This document shows, piece by piece, positions 25,182 to 34,189 of a stretch of DNA of 40,022 nt; within the stretch, counting starts at the first letter, position 1, and every line of letters starts with the position of its first letter. The DNA is from Sulfurovum sp. Lineage in GTDB: Bacteria; Campylobacterota; Campylobacteria; Campylobacterales; Sulfurovaceae. Both the position numbers and the translations under genes were made by a program. Location of the stretch: positions 1 through 40,022 of the forward strand of contig JALSHU010000049.1 in NCBI GenBank assembly GCA_026982075.1, in the 5' to 3' direction. The notes under the pieces were generated by a model. It was not told the DNA's origin and ran no database searches. It saw only the letters and a list, made by a program, of their open reading frames with translations.

Positions 25182-26708
25182 ATGGCAAAGCGAACCGCTG
25201 TCATCGATATCGGTTCTAACTCTGCAAGACTTGTTATATTTGAAAAAACAAGTCGTTACGGCTTTCATCTACTATGTGAGCAAAAATCTAAAGTACGTAT
25301 TGGTGAAGGAGCTTATGAAAAAAATGGCTATCTTCAACCTATTGCTATACGACGTGCTTTTTTAACACTTAAATCTTTTCTTCATACTATAGATAAATAT
25401 CAAGCAAATAAAACCCTTTGTGTTGCAACTTCTGCACTTAGAGATGCACCTAATGGCAAAGAATTTACTCAGTGGATTAAGCAGGAACTTGGTCTCTCCA
25501 TTAAAATAATAAATGGACAAAAAGAAGCCTCCTTTGGTGCTATCGCTGCTGTTAATTTGCTTCCTGTCACTGATGGTATAACTATTGATATTGGCGGAGG
25601 CTCCTCTGATATTGCACTTTTGAAAAATGGACGTATCGTTGATACCTATTCACTAAACCTAGGTACAGTAAGACTGAAAGAATTATTTTTCGATAAAGCA
25701 TCTGGTACTGATACTAGCAATAAAGAGGCTATTAGATATATACAAAAAGAACTTATGGGGCTCCCTAAGCATTTTAAACACACTTTAGCCATAGGTATAG
25801 GTGGTACAGCTAGAACCCTTTCAAAGGGCATTATGAAGCAGTCTTCCTATGAATTAGATAAACTGCATGCTTTTTCTTATAATATCAAAGAGCATCGTGA
25901 CTATCTTGATGCTATTCCTCTTTCTAGTGCTAAGAATCTTACGCATTTTGGATTAAAGAAAAGCCGCTTTGATACGATTAGAGAAGGCACACTTATTTTT
26001 ACACAAATACTTGTACATATCCATGCTAAAACTGTAATTTCTTCTTCCGTTGGTGTAAGAGAAGGCGTGTTTTTAGAACAACTTCTAAGAGATGATAAGC
26101 AAAAATTTCCACATACTATTAATCCAAGTATGGTATCAATATTGGATCGATTTAAACCTTTGGTCAAAATCGAAAAAAAACGTAAAGCAAAACTTAAACT
26201 GGCTTCCACACTCTATGCTGTTTTTGACACATGTATCAAAGATACCACCTCTTATGAAAATGAGTTACTCTGTGCATTACAGCTATCGGCGATTGGGAAA
26301 ACGCTTACTATATATAAATCACATCAGCATGCGTTTTATATCACTATGCAAGAATTAAACTATGGGTTTACCCATAAGCAAATCCTTTTGATATCTCTAC
26401 TGCTTCGCATGCATGGAAAAGAGCTCATTAGTAGATCTCTTTTTGACCAATATGAGACCTTGCTTCCTCCTAAGGAAACATTACGATGGTTAAGTTTTAT
26501 CTATAGCCTTACTGTATTTTTACATGAAGCCTCAAACTCTGCGACTATCACATTTTCTTTCAAAAATAAAATACTACTTATCACATCTAATAAACCTCTA
26601 TATCTTGCAAAAGAAAAAATAAAATCCTTGGAAAAACCTCTGCCTTTTGCAATTATTATTGAGGATGAAAGTTTTTTACCTAAAAATAAAGCACTAGGCA
26701 TACATTAG
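25182..26708 (+). CDS. Ppx/GppA family phosphatase
   Basis: A 508-residue exopolyphosphatase or pppGpp pyrophosphatase of the ASKHA fold. It shows AVIDIGSNSARLVIFE (residues 5-20), TSALRDAPNG, TIDIGGGSSDIALL (the second phosphate loop) and IGGTARTLSKG. A C-terminal helical HD-like region (about 310-430) follows. The family has members acting on polyphosphate, pppGpp or both, and the two activities cannot be separated from sequence. Campylobacterota usually carry two Ppx/GppA genes as I recall; only one is in this window. It is in an operon with the ferredoxin and converges on bamA 31 bases away. Confidence 0.92.
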   Translation: MAKRTAVIDIGSNSARLVIFEKTSRYGFHLLCEQKSKVRIGEGAYEKNGYLQPIAIRRAFLTLKSFLHTIDKYQANKTLCVATSALRDAPNGKEFTQWIKQELGLSIKIINGQKEASFGAIAAVNLLPVTDGITIDIGGGSSDIALLKNGRIVDTYSLNLGTVRLKELFFDKASGTDTSNKEAIRYIQKELMGLPKHFKHTLAIGIGGTARTLSKGIMKQSSYELDKLHAFSYNIKEHRDYLDAIPLSSAKNLTHFGLKKSRFDTIREGTLIFTQILVHIHAKTVISSSVGVREGVFLEQLLRDDKQKFPHTINPSMVSILDRFKPLVKIEKKRKAKLKLASTLYAVFDTCIKDTTSYENELLCALQLSAIGKTLTIYKSHQHAFYITMQELNYGFTHKQILLISLLLRMHGKELISRSLFDQYETLLPPKETLRWLSFIYSLTVFLHEASNSATITFSFKNKILLITSNKPLYLAKEKIKSLEKPLPFAIIIEDESFLPKNKALGIH

Positions 26709-26739
26709 TTTTCTTGTAATAGGGCGTAGAGGAAGAAGG

Positions 26740-29055
26740 TTAAAACCTTGTTCCCATAGAAAATTCAAACACAGCTGTCTGATCGCCTTCTTCTTTGTCT
26801 ATAGGATAAGCAAAGACAAGATTAATAGGACCAAAAGCAGATTGCCACTCTAAAACTACTCCTGTTGAAGACCTACTAATATCATCTACAACAGCATTAG
26901 AACTTGTATCCCTACGATCTGTACTGATTACACCATAGTCATAAAAAAATGCCAGCCTCATCTTGGCCGCCTCTGAAAGTGGTATACTTGCTTCAAAAGA
27001 AGCTGAAGCACGTTGTGTTCCCCCAATAAGGTTACGTGTATTTGGATTATTAGGATCTGTCAAGAAATAAGGTGACAGAGAAAAAGGGTTATATCCTCTT
27101 ATGCTTCCAATACCTCCTGAGAAAAGTCTCTCAGCGATAGGTAATTTTTCATCATCATTACTCTTGAGTTGTGTAAATCGACCTTTTACACGTAAAATAA
27201 GGTCATAATCTATCCAATCTTCCAATCCATAATAGAATCCTATTCGAGCATTACTTCTTAGTACGTTACCATACCCGTTTGGATAGAGTGTTGCATTAAA
27301 ATCCGAACCATCCAATGTAGCATACTCCAAATTAACAGCTGCCTTTATCCCTTCTCTAGGTTGAAAGAAGTCATCTGTATTGTCAAAACTCAAACTAGCA
27401 AGAAATGAAAGCTTTTCATATTGGTCATTGTATAATAGTTGTGTGGGGATACCATTAATGAGACTATTATTATTTACTGTTGATTGGTTATCAACATATG
27501 CTAGTCCTACTGATGCATGAAAATATCTGTAAAATTCTCTTCCTATTGAAATGGCTCCACCTAACTGATCTTGTGTATAATCAGGAAACTCATAATCACG
27601 CTTATAAAAATTAACAGATAAACTATACATACTGTCCCATATCTTTGGATTAACAAAAGAGAGATTATAATTTTTTGACACTCTTGAAATCTCAAATCCT
27701 AAAGTTGTGTTAATACCCGATCCAAAGATATTCTTATCTGATATTGAAGCATTCAACATCAATCCTTCGTAACTTCCATATCCCCCACCAGCAGATATAG
27801 TGCCTGTTGGTGCTTCTTTAACCGTCACCAATAAATTGATTTTATCTTCTGAAATTCTTTGACTTTGTACATCTACTTTTTCAAAAAAACCTGTTCTCCC
27901 CAATGCATTTTTAGAATCTTTAAGATCCTTGGCATTAAACTTATCTCCTGGAGCCAAATAAAGATAACGTCGTATAACCCTGTCTTTTGTTGTATCATTA
28001 CCTGATATCAGTACATCATTGATAGTTACAGGTGCCCCTGGCTGTATAATATAATTTAAATTAATGGTTTTACTTTCAGGATCTTTATGCATTTGTGGAG
28101 AAACTTTTACATAAGCAAATCCAAAGTTTCCTACTTCTTCTTCCAGTTTTTGTAAATCTTTTCGCATACGCTTAATGTTAAATATTTTACCTTCTTTAAG
28201 CGTAAGTATCTCTTTTAAATCTTCCGTATTGAGACCATCAATTTTTTGTGTGATTTTAATCGTACCTACACGATACTGAACACCTTCTACAACTTGGTAA
28301 TCCACCTCTGCATTATAAGACCCAAAGTCTACACGCATAAGTGGTTTACTCACATAAGCATCAAGATATCCATGTTTCATATATACATCTTTAACCCGGT
28401 AAGCATCATATTCCAATTGGTCTATTTTTGCTTCACCAGAATTTAAAAAAGGTATCCAACCTAAAAAGTCTGCCTCTTGATTGGCAAGTTCAAATTCAAG
28501 ATCACTCTGTCCTAACTTTGATGCACCAATAAAATTCATCTTTTTAATCTTAATTTTTTCACCTTTATTCACATCAAAGACTATAGATACACTACTCTCA
28601 CCTATAGGTGTCGTTGTCACTTCAACAACTGTGTCATAATATCCTTGACTTTCAAGTCTTGAGATGAGTGTCTCTTTTGCTCTATTCACACGTCTAGTAT
28701 CATAGAGATCACCTTTCTTTAAACCAATACTTTTTAAAAGTTTTTCAGCATCATCACCTGTGCCATATCCTTTGATTTTGACATTAGCAACGGCAACTTT
28801 TTCTTCAAAATGGTAAATAAGTTTACTGCCTTGTCTGTCTACCCATACATCTTTAAAATATCCCTGCGCAAAAAAGTTTTTGATGGATTCATTGATTTTA
28901 TCAACATCCATTTCATCACCCACACGAATATCTGCTATCTCTAAAGCAGCGGAAGATGAGAGGTTAGCAAGCCCTTCAAATTTTATCTGAGTAATTTTTT
29001 GTGCGAAAAGAAATGACCCAAGTAATATCCAAATTAATGCTATGTTTTTTATCAT
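26740..29055 (-). CDS. bamA: Outer membrane assembly protein BamA
   Basis: A 771-residue Omp85-family insertase for outer-membrane beta-barrels. A signal peptide (IKNIALIWILLGSFLFA) is followed by five POTRA domains (about residues 20-410; the first reads ITQIKFEGLANLSSSAAL). The C-terminal 16-strand barrel carries the family signatures GGIGSIRGYNPFSLSPY (the VRGF/Y-type loop 6) and a terminal Phe (FEFSMGTRF). I chose the ATG at 29055, three codons after a TTG that also lies in frame; AAGG is nine bases upstream. It is transcribed away from tyrA, and its promoter in 29065-29163 is not clear. Confidence 0.96.
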   Translation of the reverse strand: MIKNIALIWILLGSFLFAQKITQIKFEGLANLSSSAALEIADIRVGDEMDVDKINESIKNFFAQGYFKDVWVDRQGSKLIYHFEEKVAVANVKIKGYGTGDDAEKLLKSIGLKKGDLYDTRRVNRAKETLISRLESQGYYDTVVEVTTTPIGESSVSIVFDVNKGEKIKIKKMNFIGASKLGQSDLEFELANQEADFLGWIPFLNSGEAKIDQLEYDAYRVKDVYMKHGYLDAYVSKPLMRVDFGSYNAEVDYQVVEGVQYRVGTIKITQKIDGLNTEDLKEILTLKEGKIFNIKRMRKDLQKLEEEVGNFGFAYVKVSPQMHKDPESKTINLNYIIQPGAPVTINDVLISGNDTTKDRVIRRYLYLAPGDKFNAKDLKDSKNALGRTGFFEKVDVQSQRISEDKINLLVTVKEAPTGTISAGGGYGSYEGLMLNASISDKNIFGSGINTTLGFEISRVSKNYNLSFVNPKIWDSMYSLSVNFYKRDYEFPDYTQDQLGGAISIGREFYRYFHASVGLAYVDNQSTVNNNSLINGIPTQLLYNDQYEKLSFLASLSFDNTDDFFQPREGIKAAVNLEYATLDGSDFNATLYPNGYGNVLRSNARIGFYYGLEDWIDYDLILRVKGRFTQLKSNDDEKLPIAERLFSGGIGSIRGYNPFSLSPYFLTDPNNPNTRNLIGGTQRASASFEASIPLSEAAKMRLAFFYDYGVISTDRRDTSSNAVVDDISRSSTGVVLEWQSAFGPINLVFAYPIDKEEGDQTAVFEFSMGTRF

Positions 29056-29122
29056 TATAGTCAACCTTGTTTATTTTGCTAATAGTTTATCTTTTTTCCT
29101 ATAAGAAGCTCATAAAAAATCA

Positions 29123-29131
29123 TGCTATAAT
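29123..29131 (+). promoter_or_regulatory. Extended -10 promoter of tyrA
   Basis: TGC-TATAAT (29123-29131) is a perfect extended -10 located 32 bases before the tyrA ATG. The upstream AT-rich region has no clear -35. The Shine-Dalgarno is AGGA near 29154. Confidence 0.55.
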
Positions 29132-29163
29132 CCTTCAATTAGACTAGACGCACAGGAATATAT

Positions 29164-30006
29164 ATGCAGACGAAAACTATTGGTATTGTTGGTCTTGGAC
29201 TTATGGGAGGATCTCTTAGTCTAGCGCTTAAGCAAACCCCCAATGACTTCTATTTTATTGGTTTAGATCACAATGATGTACATTGTGAACAAGCACTCTC
29301 TTTAGGATTGGTAGATGAACTTGTTGATACGCTTGATGAAATAAAATCATGTGATGTTATCTTCCTTTCTATTCCTGTTGATGGTATCATAGCAGTTGCA
29401 CAGCAATTACACTCACTTAACCCATACTGTACAGTCATCGACCTAGGAAGTACCAAAGAGAAGATATCACTCTCTATTCCCAAAGACATACGTTCTAATT
29501 TTGTTACAGCTCACCCTATGACTGGGACAGAAAAGTTTGGGCCAACTGCAGCTGTTTCCCATCTATATAAAGGCCAAACTGTCGTTTTATGTAATATGGA
29601 ACTCAGTGGGAAGCATCAACAAGATACAGCCAAAAAACTTTTCGAAAATTTAGGCATGATCCTTGTCTATATGGATGCCAAAGAACATGACAGGCATGCT
29701 GCTTTTATTTCTCATATGCCCCATGCTATCTCCTATGCACTTGCAAATTCCGTGATGAAACAGGAAGATTCTGAGAACATTGTTGCACTCGCAGCAGGGG
29801 GATTTAAAGACATGAGTCGCATAGCCAAATCAAGTCCTGATATGTGGGAAGATATTTTTAGACAAAATCAAAAAAATTTGCTCGAAGCCATATACTCATT
29901 TGAAAATGAACTTAAAAAATGTAGACATATGGTAGAGAATGAAGAGTGGCATACACTCAATGCCTGGATGGAAGATGCCAATACCCTACATGATATTTTA
30001 GATTAA
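29164..30006 (+). CDS. tyrA: Prephenate dehydrogenase
   Basis: A 280-residue NAD-dependent enzyme that oxidatively decarboxylates prephenate to 4-hydroxyphenylpyruvate in tyrosine synthesis. A Rossmann fold with GLGLMGGSLSLALK (residues 10-23) is followed by SIPVDGI, VIDLGSTK, TAHPMTGTEKFGP (the active-site His region) and the helical C-terminal half with HDRHAAFISHMPHAISYAL. No chorismate mutase or ACT domain is present, so this is the simple monofunctional form. It converges on the DUF389 gene with a nine-base gap. Confidence 0.94.
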   Translation: MQTKTIGIVGLGLMGGSLSLALKQTPNDFYFIGLDHNDVHCEQALSLGLVDELVDTLDEIKSCDVIFLSIPVDGIIAVAQQLHSLNPYCTVIDLGSTKEKISLSIPKDIRSNFVTAHPMTGTEKFGPTAAVSHLYKGQTVVLCNMELSGKHQQDTAKKLFENLGMILVYMDAKEHDRHAAFISHMPHAISYALANSVMKQEDSENIVALAAGGFKDMSRIAKSSPDMWEDIFRQNQKNLLEAIYSFENELKKCRHMVENEEWHTLNAWMEDANTLHDILD

Positions 30007-30015
30007 TCCTCTTAC

Positions 30016-31902
30016 TTATAATAAATATCTAAATGTCACGACAACCATAGCTTCTTTATTGATACTTTTAAGAATAACCTCTTTTAGGCGTATTTTTTCC
30101 TGCTTGCTTAATATGCCTGTACTTATAACCTCACAACGTATTTCATCTATTTTTGCACGATGAACAAGCTCTATATGTGTAAGTTTAACATCATGTGCTC
30201 CAACATTAAACGTTATATTTGAAAGCGTTTTTTGTATGCGTATATCTTCTTTCATTTTTAAAAATGAACTATAAAGAGGCATGGCAACGACTGCAACGAT
30301 TAACATCCAAATCAAAATACCTTTTTTTGCCAGATGCAATGGTGAATAGCCCATCATCGCAAAGGTAAATGCAGCTGCTAAGACAATGCCTACAAGATTT
30401 GTCATAAAAAGTAAAAAAGCTGTAGAAAACATACTCCAGTCAGCCCATCCCAGTCCTATCCCTGCTACTGCAATAGGAGGAACCAATGCAACCGCAATCG
30501 CAACTCCTGCCAAACTGCCTAGAATCTTTTCATTGGACTTTGCATATGCTGCAGCTGCCCCAGAAGCTATAGCAACAAATAAGTCTAGTATCGTGGGACT
30601 TAACCTGCTTGCCATTTCACTTGTGAGCTGCTCAATAGGAGTAAAAAGTGCTATAAGCGCAGCAGTCACCAGTACAAAAGCTACACCAGTAACAATCGTT
30701 TTTGCTCCATGTATCTCCAAAGCTGTATCTTGTCTCAATACTCCCATTGAGAGACTGACAATGGGCTGCATAAGTGGTGCCAAAAGCATCGCACCGATAA
30801 TGACTGAAGAAGAGTTAATAAAAAGTCCAAAAGTAGCTATCATCGCTGCAAGAATAAGTAAAACCATGAAATTTTGACTTAAACGGCTTTCTTCTCGTAA
30901 ATTGGTGAACAAAGATGTATATTGTTCTTGACTCGCATGAGAGAAGAAAGGAATCGCAGCACTAAGATATTGTGTACTCTCTTTATCAGAAGGAAGGTGG
31001 TCTATTTTTATACTGTCTTTACCGTTACTTTCAGAAACCTGTTTTTCCCAAAATGTTTCACCTACACTTAAAAGTAAAGCTTTTTCTTTTACCTCTAGTT
31101 CTACAGGAGTCTGTTGCTCAAGGGAAGAATCTACTAGCACACTCAATGCTTCTTTAGTTTCTATACGTATTTGTGCACTTCTTATGTACCCTACAGACAG
31201 GGGTAATGTCTTAGGACCTAAATGTGATACCAATGATTGAAACAGATATCCCATATATTGTACGATAGAGGTAGGAGAAAGGATGACCACAGAAAGTTTG
31301 CCGTCATTTGCAGAAATCTGTTTTGAGACAAGCCTTGCAGCAAAAGTAGCATTATTATACTCAATAGCGACCAACCCGACAGCTGAAAAGTGTATCTCAT
31401 TCTCTTTGGCATCTGTCACCTTTATCTGCGAATGTTTAAGCTCTTTGACTTTTTTCATGGTATGCACAAACATTTTGATGCGCTCAAAGTATGTTTTTCC
31501 ATTTAATACTGATTCAAACTGGTCTAGTGGTGGTACCTTCCCAACAACTACTTCTTGTAATACAATCGTACCATTGCTATACAATAAATCAAGTGCTTTT
31601 TCTGAAGGTTTCACGGCTAGAGCAATCTGCTCTTTAAGCTTCGAGGGTAATGCAAATGTACGTATAAGTTCTTTTTGTTTTTCTGTTGGCACAATACCTA
31701 TACTTAGTACATTTTGATGTGCAATTGCAAACAAAAGTTTTATCTCATCTAAACAACCTGTTACAATTAAATGTGTTGCTTGGCTTACATCAAAAGTATC
31801 TAAAGCATCAAAAGAAAGATATTGAATTTCATATGCTTTCAAATGTACTTTACATGTCTCAATAAATTCAGTCTCTGTGGCTGTATAAATATAATAAATC
31901 AT
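30016..31902 (-). CDS. DUF389 (TIGR00341) membrane protein with degenerate lipid-kinase-like N-terminal half
   Basis: A 628-residue protein of unknown function. The C-terminal half (about residues 340-545) is the DUF389 membrane domain with about six helices and motifs SSVIIGAMLLAPLMQPI and LVPPIAVAGIGL. A small soluble tail follows. Residues about 45-283 look like a YegS/diacylglycerol-kinase fold without its catalytic motifs: the GGDGT site reads TGCLDE (48-53) and the PLGTGND site reads VPTEKQK (71-77). The C-terminal beta-domain pattern remains (NDGKLSVVILSPTSI, then VDSS...PVELEVKEKAL). It is the last gene of the Bat-type operon, 18 bases after BatD, with no clear Shine-Dalgarno. A transporter, channel or lipid sensor are all guesses. 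Confidence 0.8.
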   Translation of the reverse strand: MIYYIYTATETEFIETCKVHLKAYEIQYLSFDALDTFDVSQATHLIVTGCLDEIKLLFAIAHQNVLSIGIVPTEKQKELIRTFALPSKLKEQIALAVKPSEKALDLLYSNGTIVLQEVVVGKVPPLDQFESVLNGKTYFERIKMFVHTMKKVKELKHSQIKVTDAKENEIHFSAVGLVAIEYNNATFAARLVSKQISANDGKLSVVILSPTSIVQYMGYLFQSLVSHLGPKTLPLSVGYIRSAQIRIETKEALSVLVDSSLEQQTPVELEVKEKALLLSVGETFWEKQVSESNGKDSIKIDHLPSDKESTQYLSAAIPFFSHASQEQYTSLFTNLREESRLSQNFMVLLILAAMIATFGLFINSSSVIIGAMLLAPLMQPIVSLSMGVLRQDTALEIHGAKTIVTGVAFVLVTAALIALFTPIEQLTSEMASRLSPTILDLFVAIASGAAAAYAKSNEKILGSLAGVAIAVALVPPIAVAGIGLGWADWSMFSTAFLLFMTNLVGIVLAAAFTFAMMGYSPLHLAKKGILIWMLIVAVVAMPLYSSFLKMKEDIRIQKTLSNITFNVGAHDVKLTHIELVHRAKIDEIRCEVISTGILSKQEKIRLKEVILKSINKEAMVVVTFRYLL

Positions 31903-31920
31903 ACAGATATTGTAGCTTTT

Positions 31921-33417
31921 TTAACTAAAACGTTCCACCATCTTTTTCAGTTCTTTTTTATCTATCACTACTGATGTATCACCATTTTTTTTAGCATAAA
32001 GTTTACGTACCATCGCCTCTACTTCACTGTCTTCACTCATATGGGCGTACAGTATCTTAAGTGCTTCTGACTCATTATATGAACTTCTTTTTCTAGCTTT
32101 TAAACCTGGTACTAACTGGACAAAATACATAGAAAGTGCTCCAGAAATAAAGGCGATAAGTAACATCCACCAGCCCATAGTTTCATACCCTTCTTGTTTT
32201 TTTGTTTCAATGTTTTGTATGGGCTCATCTTTAGATATATTTGTCTGTACCAGTGGTTTTTGCTCGGTATGACTTCCTATAGCTACTCCATGTTCATCTT
32301 GTTTTACAGTGATATCATAGGAAGGGATAGTAAGTTGTTGCAATGATTTATCTTTCAATGTTAACATAGAAAAACTTTGTGCCGGTATCACAAAATCTCT
32401 ATCTGAAATAAATACAAAACTTTTACTGTAAATGCTATACAATGCTCCATCGACAACTTTTGTATCAATCGTTGCTTCATCACTGTATATGGTGACACCG
32501 TCAATTTCATATTTAGGAAAATCAAATCCTTCTAGATTACCTTTCCCTTCTATTTTCACAATAAGATTCACTGGTTTGTTTGCTTTGACTTCTTGTCTGT
32601 CTATCCTTGCATCTACACGAAAGTCGCCTAATAAATCACTCTCTTGTATTTGAGGAATAACCTCAATATCTAGACTGTTTGAAAATGTCTGCATCCATTT
32701 GGTACCAAAGCTAAATCCAAAAACATCCTGTCTCCTTTTATCAGGGAGACCTATTTTGGCTTGTGCAGGGGAAATAGTAAAGTTACCTTCTTTTGTCGCA
32801 GTAAGAATATATCTTACTTCTTGTACTCGATATTGACCTTTTTTATATGCCTGTTGTTCTACTGTATCAGTCACAACAAAGTCTGATAACCTTGGTGGTG
32901 TATATTGTACATCTTGTGACAATCTTACTGTGTCATTTAAAGAAAAATAAACAGTCACTAGAAAAGATTCACCTACCATGACTTTGGTTTTATTTGCTTT
33001 CATTTGTAGTGAAAACAAATTTGTATTTTGTGTACTTGATGCTTGAGAAGTCACTACTTTGATATCTATAGGATTTGTATGATACTCACTTCCATCTATA
33101 TTTACTGTATATCCAGGTATCGTCATATTTTGTTCGGGTACAAACTGTATGGCATGTGTCAGTATCTTTTCACTCTCTAAACTACCATTAACAATACGCA
33201 TATGCCTACTGGTACTCTTGGATATCCCTATCACAGGAGCATCTGCTACCTTAAGAATCTTGGGAATGACGGCATTGTCACCTGTTGCTTTAATACGTAA
33301 AGTAACTGGATTTCCTTTAAATACTTCTACCGTATCTACAGTTGCTTTGACCCCTGCACCATATACAAGTCCGAAACTAAATACACATAATACATATAGT
33401 TTACCAAGGTTTTGCAT
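31921..33417 (-). CDS. batD: BatD family protein
   Basis: A 498-residue protein with a signal peptide (KLYVLCVFSFGLVYGAG) and beta-rich periplasmic Ig-like domains (about 25-395) of the BatD/oxygen-tolerance type. VGESFLVTVYFSLNDTVRL and VKANKPVNLIVKIEGKGNLEGF are typical. A C-terminal transmembrane helix (about 412-432, GWWMLLIAFISGALSMYFV) leads to a cytoplasmic helical tail. I chose the ATG at 33417 (MQNLGKLY) because AAAGGAG precedes it; a longer frame adds a charged decapeptide. It overlaps the TPR gene by 17 bases. Bat genes are linked to aerotolerance in Bacteroides and to stress in spirochaetes, but their biochemistry is open. Confidence 0.85.
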   Translation of the reverse strand: MQNLGKLYVLCVFSFGLVYGAGVKATVDTVEVFKGNPVTLRIKATGDNAVIPKILKVADAPVIGISKSTSRHMRIVNGSLESEKILTHAIQFVPEQNMTIPGYTVNIDGSEYHTNPIDIKVVTSQASSTQNTNLFSLQMKANKTKVMVGESFLVTVYFSLNDTVRLSQDVQYTPPRLSDFVVTDTVEQQAYKKGQYRVQEVRYILTATKEGNFTISPAQAKIGLPDKRRQDVFGFSFGTKWMQTFSNSLDIEVIPQIQESDLLGDFRVDARIDRQEVKANKPVNLIVKIEGKGNLEGFDFPKYEIDGVTIYSDEATIDTKVVDGALYSIYSKSFVFISDRDFVIPAQSFSMLTLKDKSLQQLTIPSYDITVKQDEHGVAIGSHTEQKPLVQTNISKDEPIQNIETKKQEGYETMGWWMLLIAFISGALSMYFVQLVPGLKARKRSSYNESEALKILYAHMSEDSEVEAMVRKLYAKKNGDTSVVIDKKELKKMVERFS

Positions 33418-34189
33418 CTTCACTCCTTTTACCTTTTTTACCTTCACCCATCTGATACATCATTGTAGGTGTTTTACCTTTTTGCATCTTTTTCATAAGA
33501 CGTTTTAACTCTTGTTCTTTCAATTTTTCTTCTTTGGTTTTTTGCTTATTTGCTTTTGAAGGAGAACCTTCTTTCTCACCTTTTTTCTCTTTGTCTTTTT
33601 GTTCTTTTGAAGAATCAGACTTCTTTTTATCACCTTCTTTTTTCTTATTTTCTTCGTTTTTCTTATTTTTGTCTTTCTTTTTCTGTTCATCTTGTTTCTG
33701 TTTTTGCTTTTCTTTGTTTTTTTCGTCTTTTTTATCTTCTTTTTTCTTCTCTTGTTCTTTTTTATTTTTATCTTTCTTTTTCTGTTCATCTTGTTTCTGT
33801 TTTTGCTTTTTTGCCAATTCTAAATTATACTTTGTGTCTTCGTCTTCTTTTATTTGTAAAGCTTTTTCATAACTTTCTATAGCCTTATCAAACTCTTTTT
33901 TTTGAAAATAACTGTTACCTATGTTATGCAATTTTTGTGCTTCATCTACCCCTTCAGCATTTTTATATTTTTCTATCGCTTCATCATATTGTTTGTTTTT
34001 ATATAAGGCATTGCCCAAGTTATACTCTTTTTGAGGAACATTCTTTTCCAAACCTTTTAACAAAGCTGCACTTTTTCCATACTCTTTGGCTTCATAGGCT
34101 TTATAGGCTGCTTCAATGGTTTTAAAATCTGTAATGCCCGCATTTACAGTCGTCAAAAATATACCTAATATCATGAAAAGGTGTATCAT
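33401..34189 (-). CDS. batC: TPR protein with long Lys/Glu-rich tail (BatC-like)
   Basis: A 262-residue protein: a signal peptide (MIHLFMILGIFLTTVNA), about three TPR motifs (residues 25-125, for example NLGNALYKNKQYDEAIEKY and NIGNSYFQKKEFDKAIESYEKAL), then about 110 residues made almost only of Lys, Glu, Gln, Asp and Asn. The tail contains a 33-residue in-frame duplication (see repeat). The end (KTPTMMYQMGEGKKGKRSEDAKPW) is less biased. In Bat operons the TPR protein sits between the VWA proteins and BatD, where it is thought to scaffold them. It overlaps the VWA gene by four bases. Confidence 0.82.
   Translation of the reverse strand: MIHLFMILGIFLTTVNAGITDFKTIEAAYKAYEAKEYGKSAALLKGLEKNVPQKEYNLGNALYKNKQYDEAIEKYKNAEGVDEAQKLHNIGNSYFQKKEFDKAIESYEKALQIKEDEDTKYNLELAKKQKQKQDEQKKKDKNKKEQEKKKEDKKDEKNKEKQKQKQDEQKKKDKNKKNEENKKKEGDKKKSDSSKEQKDKEKKGEKEGSPSKANKQKTKEEKLKEQELKRLMKKMQKGKTPTMMYQMGEGKKGKRSEDAKPW
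33663..33711 (-). repeat. 49-bp direct repeat, copy 1, in batC tail
   Basis: This stretch is identical to 33762-33810 except for one base (g versus a). The two copies are 99 bases apart from start to start, which is exactly 33 codons, so the duplication keeps the frame and repeats KQKQKQDEQKKKDKNKK in the protein. A unit gain or loss would alter only the charged tail length. Confidence 0.85.
33762..33810 (-). repeat. 49-bp direct repeat, copy 2, in batC tail
   Basis: The second copy of the 99-base-period repeat in the Lys/Glu-rich tail of the TPR protein, differing from copy 1 by one base. Confidence 0.85.

Noticed and set aside
26736-26749. Palindrome AAGGTTAAAACCTT at the ppx/bamA junction as terminator
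   Set aside because: The loop would be two bases and there is no U tract. It also overlaps the bamA stop codon. Convergent termination here is likely but unmarked.
29997-30033. TTTAGAT/ATCTAAA repeat between tyrA and the DUF389 gene as terminator
   Set aside because: The stem is 7 AT-rich pairs with a 23-base loop and lies partly in both coding regions; too weak to annotate.
33534-33882. Phe/Ser/Leu-rich plus-strand frames opposite the TPR gene tail
   Set aside because: They are the complement of Lys/Glu codon runs, a composition artefact and not a membrane protein.
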